Part shown: one piece after another, positions 9,531-18,339 of the stretch
Layout: each line of letters begins with the position of its first letter
Position numbering within the stretch: the stretch's first letter is position 1
From: Rhodopirellula sp. SM50
GTDB taxonomy: Bacteria; Planctomycetota; Planctomycetia; Pirellulales; Pirellulaceae
Assembly: GCF_002289565.1 (NCBI RefSeq)
Contig: NZ_NTFY01000062.1
Coordinates: 1 to 64,000 of the forward strand
Reading direction: 5' to 3'
Length of the DNA: 64,000 nucleotides
Notes under the pieces: model-generated
Databases searched by the model: none
Told to the model about the DNA's origin: nothing
What the model saw: the letters and a program-made list of their open reading frames with translations, nothing else
Position numbers and translations under genes: made by a program

Positions 9531-10883
9531 TCACCCGATCAGGTCGCCGATCACGGTCCCGTCGCGATTGACTTGAACGGGACGCCCGTCGGCAGTGTTT
9601 AATTCCAAATCACCATCGATTCCGATCAAATGATAGAGCGTGCGAACGAGGTCGGCGGGGCTGATCGGTCGCTCGGCCGGCCGTTCGCCGTGCGCGTCAC
9701 TTTTGCCGATCACCTGCCCGCCAACGATTCCGCCACCGGCCAGGGCGACGCTGAACGCACCGGGCCAGTGATCGCGGCCTCCCCGCAAGTTCAATTTGGG
9801 AGTCCGACCGAATTCACCCATCACAATCACAAGTGTGGAGTCGAGCAGCCCGCGCTCGGCCAGATCGCTCAGCAGCGCCGAATAAGCTTGATCCAGCTTC
9901 GGAATTTTACCCGCCGTCCCGCCGGTAAAGCCCTCTTTCAAACGAAGATAGATGTCTTCATGGGTGTCCCAGCCGCGGTCGGTCACGGTGACAAACTTCG
10001 CGCCCGCCTCGACCAGACGCCTGGCCATCAGGCATCCGTGTCCGATCAGGTGCCGCCCGTAGCGATTGCGATCACGTTGTGATTCTTGTTGCAAATCAAA
10101 CGCCGCGCGTGCCTGGGAAGATTGCACCAAGCGAAACGCCTGGTCGAACGCCGAATCGGATTGCCCCGACTCGGCCAAACGCGTTTCGGTCTGCCGGGTC
10201 AGTTCGTCAACGGCGTTTCGAAATTCGCGGCGACGCGTCAAACGATCGGGGGTCATGCCGGCGGGCAACTCTAAATCTTGAACACGAAACTCCGGCCGGG
10301 ACGGGTCGCCTTGGACAATGAAAGGCATGGTCGACTCGGGCAGGTAACCGCTGCCGATCATCCCATTGGGTTTCGTGATCGCGATGTTGGTGGGAATCGC
10401 CGTCTGGGACTGGGAAAGGTGTTTTTGGACCGATGGAAGACTCGGATACGTCAGCGCACGATTCGGTTTGTATCCGGTCAGCAAATAGTGACTGGCAAAA
10501 TTGTGTTCGCCCAACGGCGACGTCATCGATCGCACCAGCGCGACCTTGTCCATCAACGCCGCCGTCCGAGGCAATTGTTCACAGACCTCGATGCCGCTGA
10601 CGTTGGTCGGAATCGGCGCAAACGGACCGCGAATCTCTGCGGGTGCGTCGGGTTTCAAATCGAACAGGTCCAGATGACTGGGACCACCGTCCAGCCAGAT
10701 CAGAATGCACGCCTGGGCTTTGGCCGAATCATCGATGTGCCGTGTGGCGTTTGATTCGGCCTGGGCCTGTTTGGCCATCAACCAGTCGCTGACACCGATC
10801 CCCAACGCCGACAATCCGCCCACGTGAAGCAACTCGCGGCGGTGAACCCCATCACAGCGTCGATCGGAATGACGATTTCTCAT
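9531..10883 (-). CDS. DUF1501 domain-containing protein (first pair)
   Basis: This 450-residue DUF1501 protein is the second copy of this family in the cluster. The N-terminus has a Tat-like run (HRRELLHVGGLSALGIGVSDW). Family signatures include CILIWLDGGPSHLDLFDLKP, MGEFGRTPKLNLRGGRDHWP and FSVALAGGGIVGGQVIGKSD. It follows the 10948-13137 gene by 64 bp and precedes the DUF1579 gene by 4 bp, so all three are probably cotranscribed. It is shorter than the neighbouring 487-residue paralogue and clearly diverged from it, so the two pairs are not a recent duplication. Confidence 0.9.
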   Translation of the reverse strand: MRNRHSDRRCDGVHRRELLHVGGLSALGIGVSDWLMAKQAQAESNATRHIDDSAKAQACILIWLDGGPSHLDLFDLKPDAPAEIRGPFAPIPTNVSGIEVCEQLPRTAALMDKVALVRSMTSPLGEHNFASHYLLTGYKPNRALTYPSLPSVQKHLSQSQTAIPTNIAITKPNGMIGSGYLPESTMPFIVQGDPSRPEFRVQDLELPAGMTPDRLTRRREFRNAVDELTRQTETRLAESGQSDSAFDQAFRLVQSSQARAAFDLQQESQRDRNRYGRHLIGHGCLMARRLVEAGAKFVTVTDRGWDTHEDIYLRLKEGFTGGTAGKIPKLDQAYSALLSDLAERGLLDSTLVIVMGEFGRTPKLNLRGGRDHWPGAFSVALAGGGIVGGQVIGKSDAHGERPAERPISPADLVRTLYHLIGIDGDLELNTADGRPVQVNRDGTVIGDLIG

Positions 10884-10947
10884 TGGATTGGTCGCTCGTT
10901 GGTCAGCGTGTGGTTTGTCAGCTCTAAATTTTCGCGTTGCGTTTGAG

Positions 10948-13137
10948 CTAATGATTGGTCAGGAACGTTTCACTGGTCAGCAAGCCCCAGAACACGTCGG
11001 CAAAGAACCTCTGTCGCGTGGTCGGATCATGCCATTGCCCGTCGGATTCGGTTGCCAAATCCAATTGCGTTGCCCAGTACCGACGTTCCGACGCGTTGGG
11101 CGGACGGGACAAGGTTTGTTTGTACAGCCGCTCCATCAGTTTGAAGTCGTCCGGGTACTGCTGCAACCATTTCGTCAATTGTCCCTGCGGATCATCCAGC
11201 CGCCGGTTCAACAGGTCGCCGTTGAGAAAATGCAGGACCTTGGCGAGCGAACCGGCACTCAGGTCCGGCGTTTCACAAGCGGCTTCGCGGTCACACCGAC
11301 CGAGAATGTCCAGCGTTTGCGAAGCCATTCGGTTGTCGGTCAGCCGGATGGCATCGCGTTGACCATCCTCACCGTACACGATGTCGACACCGGTGACGTC
11401 CGCGATCGCCCCGGCCACCACCTCGGCTTCTAATCCGCGGGGAATGAAGTGCGAGTAATAGACCGAATCGGATTCATTGCCCGGGCGTGTTTGTGACGTT
11501 CGTCCATAGGCGTCGCTGTTACAGATCAGACGAATGATGGGGCGAAAGCGAGACCCTTGAGCAGTGAACTCGCCTGACAGCGCGTCGAGCAATTCGGGAT
11601 GGCTGGCAGGATTGGTCGCGCGGATGTCATCGACCGGATCGATCAAACCGCGTCCCATCAGCTGCGCCCAGATTCGATTGACCGCGGCTCGGGCGAAGTA
11701 CGGATTGGAAGGAGCGGTGACCCAGCGGGCAAATTCCATCCGACCGTCCTCGTCCGTCGACAGATCACGTGTACCTGGAATCCGCGGTATCGCGGGTTGC
11801 CCGGTCACCGGATGAGTCACTTCACCACGCGTCGAGGTGCTGACGACACGTCCTCGTTTGAGTTTGGCAAAGATCGCAGCCAGCCCGTGATAGTCGTCTT
11901 GGGTCCAGTGGTCCAGCGGATGGTCGTGGCAGTTGGCACAGCGCAAGCGAACCCCCATGAACACCCGTGTCGCCAACTCAGCCAGCCCATCGGGGCCAGA
12001 GCCCGAACGCAAGAAGTTGACGCTGCCGTCGACATAACCGTCTCCGCTGGACGTCAGCATCGCCAGCGCCGATGCGTTCCAGGGGCTGTCCTGGCGAAGC
12101 GATTCGCTCAACCAACCGTGATACGCTTGACTGCCTTCGGGCTGCAGCGACTTGCTATCGATGCCCAACAGATTGGCCCACTTGAGCGCCCAGTAGGCCG
12201 CAAATTCATCGGTATCCAACAAGCGGTCGATCAACCGTTGTCGTTTGTCGTCGGATCGCTCTGCCACAAACGCATCCAGCTGGTCGACCGACGGCAGGTG
12301 TCCGGTCAGGTCCAACCAAACCCGCCGCGCGAATTCATGATCGTCGGCCCGCGGTGAAGCGGGAATTCGTAGCTGTCGCAGCTTTTTCTCGATCCATCGG
12401 TCGACCACCGACTGCGCCGCGCCGTCAGGCGACGACTCGAGTTCCTTCGTCCCCAGCGGGATGCCCAAGCGGATGGCATGAACCCGATCCAGATAGCGCG
12501 CGATGACGATGTGCTCTCCACGACGATGGACCGTCAGTCGGTTGGAATCGCGGTCGATCGAAACCGATTCGGAATCGTCCGACGTCAGCGACGTGACATC
12601 GGTCACATCCTCCGTTGATCCATCATCGAACCGCGCGATGACCGACACGGCGACCGAGTCCTGCAGATTTTCCAGCAAGACGTTGCTGGGCGTCACTCGA
12701 ACGTCCGTCAATTGTCTCCGCTGCAGACGTTTGCCGCCCTCGGCGATCCATCGTTCCAGCATCGCGTAGACAGATGACGCGTCGTCAAACCGTTCCCCTC
12801 CGCCATGCTCCATCGTTTCCGTCGCTTTGCGCAGCAACAGGCTCTGCTGCGGTTGATACAAATTGACGCGACGACCTTCCAATTCCTGCACGATGGCCAG
12901 CTGGTCGTCGGCCGCTCGGGAACCGAACAGCGATAGCTTGAATCCGCCACGTCCGATCGCGGCACCGTGGCAGGCACCCGCGTTGCAACCGTACCGCGTC
13001 AGGATGGGAACGACTTGGGTGTCAAAATCGATCGCATCGCTAGGCCCCTCGCCCCGCGCCTCCTGCAGCGCACCGCCGGCGCAGACGACAAGCGTAATCA
13101 TTGAAAACCAGAACATGCGTCGAACGGTGAAGACCAA
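10948..13137 (-). CDS. DUF1549/DUF1553 protein with CNAGACHG motif and Ig-like domain
   Basis: This 729-residue exported protein has a signal peptide (MVFTVRRMFWFSMITLVVCAGG). It is followed by YGCNAGACHGAAIGRGGFKLSLFG, whose Cys-x4-CysHis spacing is a planctomycete variant of a haem site. A bacterial Ig-like domain follows (VARFDDGSTEDVTDVTSL region, about residues 160-220). DUF1549 comes next (WIEKKLRQLRIPASPRADDHEF, WLDLTGHLPSVDQLDAFV), then DUF1553 (YFARAAVNRIWAQLMGRGLID). The TTG at 13137 has GAGG 8 nt upstream and supplies the positively charged n-region, so I prefer it to the ATG at 13116. It starts the operon that continues into the DUF1501 gene. Confidence 0.9.
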   Translation of the reverse strand: MVFTVRRMFWFSMITLVVCAGGALQEARGEGPSDAIDFDTQVVPILTRYGCNAGACHGAAIGRGGFKLSLFGSRAADDQLAIVQELEGRRVNLYQPQQSLLLRKATETMEHGGGERFDDASSVYAMLERWIAEGGKRLQRRQLTDVRVTPSNVLLENLQDSVAVSVIARFDDGSTEDVTDVTSLTSDDSESVSIDRDSNRLTVHRRGEHIVIARYLDRVHAIRLGIPLGTKELESSPDGAAQSVVDRWIEKKLRQLRIPASPRADDHEFARRVWLDLTGHLPSVDQLDAFVAERSDDKRQRLIDRLLDTDEFAAYWALKWANLLGIDSKSLQPEGSQAYHGWLSESLRQDSPWNASALAMLTSSGDGYVDGSVNFLRSGSGPDGLAELATRVFMGVRLRCANCHDHPLDHWTQDDYHGLAAIFAKLKRGRVVSTSTRGEVTHPVTGQPAIPRIPGTRDLSTDEDGRMEFARWVTAPSNPYFARAAVNRIWAQLMGRGLIDPVDDIRATNPASHPELLDALSGEFTAQGSRFRPIIRLICNSDAYGRTSQTRPGNESDSVYYSHFIPRGLEAEVVAGAIADVTGVDIVYGEDGQRDAIRLTDNRMASQTLDILGRCDREAACETPDLSAGSLAKVLHFLNGDLLNRRLDDPQGQLTKWLQQYPDDFKLMERLYKQTLSRPPNASERRYWATQLDLATESDGQWHDPTTRQRFFADVFWGLLTSETFLTNH

Positions 13138-13187
13138 TGAGATCGCCTCGGGTTAGCGGGTAAGTTTCAGGTTTCAGGTTTCAGGTT

Positions 13188-13498
13188 TGCTGACTCTAAC
13201 GTTTTCTATGTACCGAAATTTGCCAGATAGGCGAAGTCCTTCAGGCCCGGAGGGCCGGCAGAGTGGATGCCGGTGGCGTGAGCCACCGGAGATGATTCAA
13301 GGAGTCTCTGAGGCCCAACGGGTCGACACAATTCCCCAGCTTTTGGCAATACCCACGGTTCATGAGACCGATTGTGCCGGCCTTTCAGGCCTCCGTGATC
13401 GAGGTCTTTCCATTCCCGGTGGCTGACGCCACCGGCAAGCATTATGCCAGCCCTCCGGGCTTCATCGCGAACAAACATAGAAAACGTTAGAGTCAGCA
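13188..13498. repeat. 311-bp element bounded by 24-bp perfect inverted repeats
   Basis: Positions 13188-13211 and 13475-13498 are perfect 24-bp reverse complements (the outer end reads TGCTGACTCTAACG). Outside the left arm are three TTTCAGG units, and outside the right arm are TTTCAGA units, which hints at a duplicated or preferred heptamer target. The interior contains smaller palindromes (GGCCCGGAGGGCC, CCGGTGGCGTGAGCCACCGG) and no gene. The rest of the 420-bp gap between the flanking genes is featureless. It looks like a MITE or palindromic spacer element. Confidence 0.7.
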
Positions 13499-13558
13499 GA
13501 TTTCAGATTTCAGATTCAAAAGCCAATAGCTTCACACCCGTGGACTCTCCGCCTCTGC

Positions 13559-14251
13559 TCATTCCCTGCTCCGATTCGGGCGTTTTCGCATGTTCATCGC
13601 TCTCCCGGGATAGGCGGCTTTTTGGAGTTCTTCCGCGGTGGGGGGCGTCTTTCCGAGCGCTTTGGCGAATTCGCCGGCGATCTTCACCCCGTCGGTCATC
13701 GAGGGTTGGATCAACGCGAAATTTGCCAGCACCTTGTTGTCTTTGGCCACCAAGACGGTCAACTCGACGTTGCGATTGAGTCCGTACGCGCCGGGGCCTT
13801 CGGCGCCGTCGATCGAGATGCCGACAGGGACCTTCAAGTTCAACGATGGTCGTGCCCGAGTCAGGTAGGCTTCCGCTTCGGCTTTGTCGTCGTTGAGCCA
13901 AACGATGGCGGAGTAGGACGGTGGGTCCTTGAGCGTTTGGGCATAGTTGGTCAAACCGCGGGCCAATCCCAATCCGGGGCGGGTCAGTTTATGAACGAAC
14001 ACCAGCAGCGTCGGTTTGCCATCGGCGTCGGCGACCGCGTCGAATTCTTGGCCGGCGGCGTCATCGTAGACGCCCGACAACTTCAGCGGCGTCAGTTTCT
14101 CTCCGGGTTGCGGCCCGGAGAACACCGGATCCTCGCCGCGCGCCACCGGAACCGATGAGACGCCGATGAAACCAACCGTCACCAGCGCCACAAAGACCAG
14201 CCCGGCCGGCCTGAAGCCACGTTTCTCAATCACAGACTGCATCACAGACAT
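13559..14251 (-). CDS. exported thioredoxin-fold protein lacking the CxxC pair
   Basis: This 230-residue protein of unknown function has a signal peptide (FRPAGLVFVALVTVGFIGVSSVPVARG). The mature part looks like a thioredoxin/AhpC-TSA fold: KPTLLVFVHKLTRPGLGLARGL sits where the active-site strand and helix would be, followed by VPVGISIDGAEGPGAYGLNRNVELTVLV and VLANFALIQPS. No cysteine is present in the mature protein, so it should not be a thiol oxidoreductase. The ATG at 14251 was chosen because a TTG at 14311 lies inside a palindromic repeat and gives a poor signal sequence. It stands alone between repeats. Confidence 0.7.
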   Translation of the reverse strand: MSVMQSVIEKRGFRPAGLVFVALVTVGFIGVSSVPVARGEDPVFSGPQPGEKLTPLKLSGVYDDAAGQEFDAVADADGKPTLLVFVHKLTRPGLGLARGLTNYAQTLKDPPSYSAIVWLNDDKAEAEAYLTRARPSLNLKVPVGISIDGAEGPGAYGLNRNVELTVLVAKDNKVLANFALIQPSMTDGVKIAGEFAKALGKTPPTAEELQKAAYPGRAMNMRKRPNRSRE

Positions 14252-14274
14252 GGGGGTTTTCTCAACCAGAAAGG

Positions 14275-14408
14275 GCAACGCTGTGAAGCATTTTTTAGCG
14301 GCAGGGCGCAAGCCCTCCGGTGTTTTGGCAGAGATGAAGAACCGGAGGGCTCGCGCCCTGCCGCTAAAACCTCAAGAAACACATGGGAAAAATGCTTCAC
14401 AGCGTTGC
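14275..14408. repeat. 134-bp palindromic element (family A, full copy)
   Basis: Outer arms 14275-14294 and 14389-14408 are perfect 20-bp inverted repeats (GCAACGCTGTGAAGCA...). They enclose a second imperfect palindrome around GCGGCAGGGCG and GGAGGGCTCGCGCCC. A copy of exactly the same length, in the other orientation on the chromosome, is at 62374-62507 inside a coding sequence. A left-truncated copy is at 34713-34805, and tandem fragments are at 57366-57445. No protein is encoded. Confidence 0.85.
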
Positions 14409-14469
14409 AGAAGGGGGATCGGAAGGTTTCCGTTATACCCCAACCCCACCACGATCGCGACTTGAATCT

Positions 14470-15321
14470 TCAATCCGCAGCGATCGATTGACGATAGCTC
14501 TTCGGCGATACCCCGACTTGGGACTTGAACTGGCGATAGAACGTCGACAAGTCGTTGAAACCGCATTCGAACGCGACCGATGCGATCGACAGATTGGTTT
14601 GCGCCAACTGATGCTTGGCATGGTTGATGGCCAGCCGACGGACATGGGTCAGCCAGGTGGACCCGGTGACCTCTTGAAACAACTTGGTGAAGGCGCGGCG
14701 TGACAGGCCCAGCGACGCCGCAGCGGAGTCGATCGTCGACGCCTCATAGAACTCCGTGGCCAGTCGCGCCACATAGTCTTCGATGATCTCGCGATCGTTG
14801 CTGCGACGGCCCCGCGAAACATTCGCCCCCGCCGTGGATTCCCCCAACTGCATGACCCATTCGACGATTCGCAACGCCGAAGCGACCATCGAGATCGGAC
14901 GTGTCAGATCACCGCTGACTTGATGATGCCGCATCCGACGAAGCTGTGTGGCCACCCGATTGGAAAAGTGCGGATTGCCCGAGACCAAGCCGCGGTGCAA
15001 CCGGGAAATCAGCCCGTCGTCGAACGCGAACAGCGACGGATCGATGCAACAAACGTACAAGCTGCTCGCCGCATCGGGGGCATCGGTGATCCGGTTGGCC
15101 GTCATCGGAGGAACGATCACCAAATCCCCCGAATCGAAATGGTGCACGCGATCCTGGAACTCCAGCACACCGCGGCCACGCAGGACGTAGACCATTTTTA
15201 AAAACGAGTGCTCACGCCATTCCATCGTGAACTGTGGCGAATGATGGCTCTCCAACACCAGCACGCCCCACTCGGGTAGATTCTCGTGCAGCGCTCGATC
15301 AGTCAGTCTTTGCTTTGGCAT
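14470..15321 (-). CDS. AraC family transcriptional regulator with cupin-like N-domain
   Basis: This 283-residue AraC-type regulator has an N-terminal cupin-like sensor half ([34 protein letters not shown]). Its C-terminal double helix-turn-helix spans about residues 195-280 ([69 protein letters not shown]). I chose the ATG at 15321, since the upstream TTG/ATG extension is uncharacteristic of the family. It is divergent from the DapA-like gene with 171 bp between, which suggests it regulates that gene, possibly with the Old Yellow Enzyme homologue beyond. The ligand is unknown. Confidence 0.9.
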   Translation of the reverse strand: MPKQRLTDRALHENLPEWGVLVLESHHSPQFTMEWREHSFLKMVYVLRGRGVLEFQDRVHHFDSGDLVIVPPMTANRITDAPDAASSLYVCCIDPSLFAFDDGLISRLHRGLVSGNPHFSNRVATQLRRMRHHQVSGDLTRPISMVASALRIVEWVMQLGESTAGANVSRGRRSNDREIIEDYVARLATEFYEASTIDSAAASLGLSRRAFTKLFQEVTGSTWLTHVRRLAINHAKHQLAQTNLSIASVAFECGFNDLSTFYRQFKSQVGVSPKSYRQSIAAD

Positions 15322-15492
15322 TGCCACAATCTCATTGACACCGGTCACACCGGCAAGCGGGCATCCATCCACGGGCCGAATGCCCGAAATGCCAAACGCG
15401 ACGTGACCGATTTTCCAAGACAGCCCCGGAAGAATCGTCTATTCTCTGCCAATCAGACTTCAAATTTGCCCGAAACGCAACTGGCCAGGAAC

Positions 15493-16497
15493 ATGAATCA
15501 AGCGGAACCGATTGACCCGATCAAGATGTTGAAACCGCGGCGAAAAATCACCGGCGTTTCGGCGATTCTATTGCCGCTGTTGAGCGATCTTTCGGTCGAC
15601 TGGCCGGGCTTTGACGCCCATGTCGAGCGGACATTCGATGCCGGATTGGCCCCTGCGGTCAACATGGACACCGGCTACGGGAACCTGATCGACGATGCGA
15701 CCCGCCAACAGGCTCTGGAGCGGACACAGTCGATCGCAGAGGGCCGCGATTATGTCGCCGGAGCCTTCGTCGCCGACCAACCCGGCGCCCCCTTCAACGC
15801 CGACGCGTACCGAGTCGGGGTCGAGCAAATTCAAACGCTCGGCGGAACCCCGATTTTTTTCCAATCCTATGGGCTGACCCAGGGAAGTGACGATCAGATC
15901 GTCTCCCGCTACGAAACCCTGGCCGCCGCCTGCGATTCGTTTTACGCGTTCGAATTGGCCCCGGTGTTCGCCCCCTTCGGCTGCATCTACTCCTTGGACG
16001 TCTACGAACGTCTGATGCAAATTCAAAACTGTGTCGGTGCCAAACACTCGTCGCTCGATCGAGTCCTGGAGTGGCAACGTCTGCAACTCCGCGACAAGAC
16101 CCGCCCGGAATTCAAAGTCATGACCGGCAACGATCTGGCGATCGACATGGTGATGTACGGAAGCGACTATCTGTTGGGGCTCAGCACGTTTGCGCCCGAT
16201 GCCTTCGCCGCCCGTGACGCAATGTGGGAAAGCGGTGACGAGGCGTTTTACGAACTGAACGATTTGCTTCAGTACCTCGGCGCGTTTGCCTTCCGCCCGC
16301 CGGTACCCGCTTACAAGCACGACGCGGCCATGTTTTTAAAACTGCGTGACCAAATCCAAACCGACCAAACCTATCCCGGCTCCCCGGCTCGCCCGGACAG
16401 TGACCGCGAGGTGCTCGGCCACATCGCCCGCGATCTGGAATCGATACTCGATCGCGCCGGAAAGTCGCTCGGACAATCGTTCGAAACGACCGCCTGA
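15493..16497 (+). CDS. dihydrodipicolinate synthase/N-acetylneuraminate lyase-like aldolase
   Basis: This 334-residue protein resembles the DapA/NanA class I aldolase superfamily (TIM barrel). It opens with [34 protein letters not shown] and contains [10 protein letters not shown] in place of the usual GTTGE loop. [17 protein letters not shown] carries the lysine expected to form the Schiff base with substrate (near residue 181). The ATG at 15493 follows AGGA closely and starts near the usual family N-terminus. Its place next to a divergent AraC regulator suggests inducible catabolism of a 2-keto acid or sugar acid rather than lysine synthesis. Substrate not determined. Confidence 0.8.
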   Translation: MNQAEPIDPIKMLKPRRKITGVSAILLPLLSDLSVDWPGFDAHVERTFDAGLAPAVNMDTGYGNLIDDATRQQALERTQSIAEGRDYVAGAFVADQPGAPFNADAYRVGVEQIQTLGGTPIFFQSYGLTQGSDDQIVSRYETLAAACDSFYAFELAPVFAPFGCIYSLDVYERLMQIQNCVGAKHSSLDRVLEWQRLQLRDKTRPEFKVMTGNDLAIDMVMYGSDYLLGLSTFAPDAFAARDAMWESGDEAFYELNDLLQYLGAFAFRPPVPAYKHDAAMFLKLRDQIQTDQTYPGSPARPDSDREVLGHIARDLESILDRAGKSLGQSFETTA

Positions 16498-16575
16498 CCA
16501 CACCGGCGGCCGGACTGATCATCCGTCCCAGCACGTGGCGTCACGGCCCGTTGATGTATTTCGATCACACGTGGG

Positions 16576-16652
16576 ATCAGCCGTATCGCGCGAGCGTACG
16601 GGCCTGCGGCACCAAACGCCCGCGCCCGTAGGCTCGCGCCAAACGGCTGATT
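16576..16652. repeat. palindromic element (family B)
   Basis: This imperfect inverted repeat has arms of the form ATCAGCCGTATCGCGCGAGCG...CGGGCC and its complement GGCTCGCGCCAAACGGCTGAT. The same family occurs at 4301-4378 and 42610-42688, with half copies near 31975, 57310 and 62197. It sits in the 267-bp gap between two plus-strand genes, which otherwise shows nothing I can name. Confidence 0.7.
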
Positions 16653-16764
16653 AAATCAACAGGACGCTTACGCGTCCCGCTGGCATCGATATGGGGCGTT
16701 CAACTGAAGATTAACTCGCTCAACCGCCCTTCACGTCTCTTCACCCCCACTGACCTCAATTCCC

Positions 16765-18189
16765 ATGCCGACTTATCCACGCATCGCCAGCCTAAAAACA
16801 TTTGACGATTTCCAAGCGAGGCTTCGCGAACTTGATTTGCAGCTCGCCGCCGAAGAAGTCGTTGACTCCGGCGACACATCACCGCTAGCTCAGTCCGCCA
16901 AGGTCGGCGAGTTGACGATCGGGAACCGGTTCTGCATCTTGCCAATGGAAGGCTGGGACGGCACAAGGGATGGCAAGCCGACCGAACTGACCCGACGGCG
17001 TTGGAAGAATTTTGGCATCAGCGGCGCCAAACTGATGTGGGGCGGTGAGGCCGTTGCGGTCCGGCATGACGGCCGGGCCAATCCGAACCAATTGTGCCTG
17101 ACCGAAAACAATCTTTCCGAAATCGGTGCGCTGCGTGAATTGTTGATCGCGGCGCACGCAGAACGCTTTGGCGACACCGATGATTTGGTCGTGGGGCTGC
17201 AACTGACGCACTCGGGGCGATTCGCCCGCCCGAACGAAAAAACAAAACCTGAACCGCGCGCAGCCCAACGAAACCCGGCGCTCGATCCGCGACTGAACAT
17301 CACCGATGATTCGGGCATCATGACCGATGATGAACTCAAGTCCCTGATCGATGATTTTGTCATCGCATCCGCTCGCGCCGCCAAGCTCGGCTATCAGTTC
17401 GTCGACGTCAAACACTGCCACGGCTATCTCGGTCACGAGTTGCTCAGCGGTGTCGATCGGCCGGGCGAATTCGGCGGCAGTTTTGAAAACCGAACGCGAT
17501 TTCTGCGTCAGATTGTGGCGGGAATCCGCGCCGAAGCCCCCGAGCTGGAATTGGGCGTCCGGCTCAGCATCTTCGATTTCCTGCCCTATCGGAAATCCGA
17601 ATCGGGCATCGGCGAACCCGAGCCCGCCGGCGACCCGCGACTGGTCTTCGGGTCCAATTCACGCGGCGACGGTGTGGAATTGTCCGAACCGATTCAGTTT
17701 CTGGAATTGATGCAGTCGCTCGGAATGAAATTAATTTGCACGACCGCGGGCAGCCCCTACTACACACCGCACCTGCAGCGTCCGGCCTTCTTTCCTCCCA
17801 GCGACGGATACCAGCCGCCCGAAGACCCATTGATCGGGGTGGATCGTCAAATTGCAGCCACCGCCGAACTGAAAAAACGGTTTCCGGAGATGTTCGTCGT
17901 CGGTTCGGGGTACACCTATCTGCAAGACTGGCTGCCCAATGTGGCGCAAGCCGTCATCCGCGACGGGCTGGCCGATTCCATCGGACTCGGCCGCATGGTG
18001 CTTTCTTATCCGGATCTTCCCGCCGATGTGCTGGAAGGAAACCAGCTGGCCAGGAAGAAGGTCTGTCGCACGTTCAGCGACTGCACCACCGCACCGAGGA
18101 AAGGCATCATCAGCGGTTGTTACCCACTGGATCCGTACTACAAAAACCTGCCCGAGCGGAAAGAATTGTTGGCACTGAAGAAAGAGTAA
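16765..18189 (+). CDS. NADH:flavin oxidoreductase / Old Yellow Enzyme family protein
   Basis: This 474-residue OYE-like FMN enzyme has a TIM barrel. FMN-binding and active-site blocks are visible: IGNRFCILPMEGWDG, KLMWGGEAVAVRHDGRANP, VVGLQLTHSGRFARP and DVKHCHGYLGHELLSGVDRPGEFGGSFENRTRFL. That last block holds the His-x-x-His-like substrate site. The C-terminus has FVVGSGYTYLQDWLPN and DSIGLGRMVLSYPDLP, then an unusual Cys-rich tail (KVCRTFSDCTTAPRKGIISGC). It is longer than single-domain OYEs (about 360 residues) but has no fused FeS or Rossmann domain. It may act with the upstream aldolase-like enzyme in one catabolic route. Confidence 0.88.
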   Translation: MPTYPRIASLKTFDDFQARLRELDLQLAAEEVVDSGDTSPLAQSAKVGELTIGNRFCILPMEGWDGTRDGKPTELTRRRWKNFGISGAKLMWGGEAVAVRHDGRANPNQLCLTENNLSEIGALRELLIAAHAERFGDTDDLVVGLQLTHSGRFARPNEKTKPEPRAAQRNPALDPRLNITDDSGIMTDDELKSLIDDFVIASARAAKLGYQFVDVKHCHGYLGHELLSGVDRPGEFGGSFENRTRFLRQIVAGIRAEAPELELGVRLSIFDFLPYRKSESGIGEPEPAGDPRLVFGSNSRGDGVELSEPIQFLELMQSLGMKLICTTAGSPYYTPHLQRPAFFPPSDGYQPPEDPLIGVDRQIAATAELKKRFPEMFVVGSGYTYLQDWLPNVAQAVIRDGLADSIGLGRMVLSYPDLPADVLEGNQLARKKVCRTFSDCTTAPRKGIISGCYPLDPYYKNLPERKELLALKKE

Positions 18190-18213
18190 CTTTCAAGTCC
18201 CGAGTTGCACCTC

Positions 18214-18317
18214 GTTCCCTGGCTCCGCCTGGGAACGCCATGCGCCGCCGGCTCCCGCCGGCCGACTCGCGAGGCGGAGCCTCCGGGACCGTGTGTTCCC
18301 AGGCAGAGCCTGGGAAC
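18214..18317. repeat. paired GTTCCC...GGGAAC hairpins
   Basis: Two palindromes with the same ends lie at 18214-18236 (GTTCCCTGG...TGGGAAC) and 18295-18317 (GTTCCCAGGC...CTGGGAAC), separated by a GC-rich palindromic core. They fill the short space between two convergent genes and may end transcription on both strands. Confidence 0.65.
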
Positions 18318-18339
18318 AAGTTTGAAGCAAACCCGCAAC

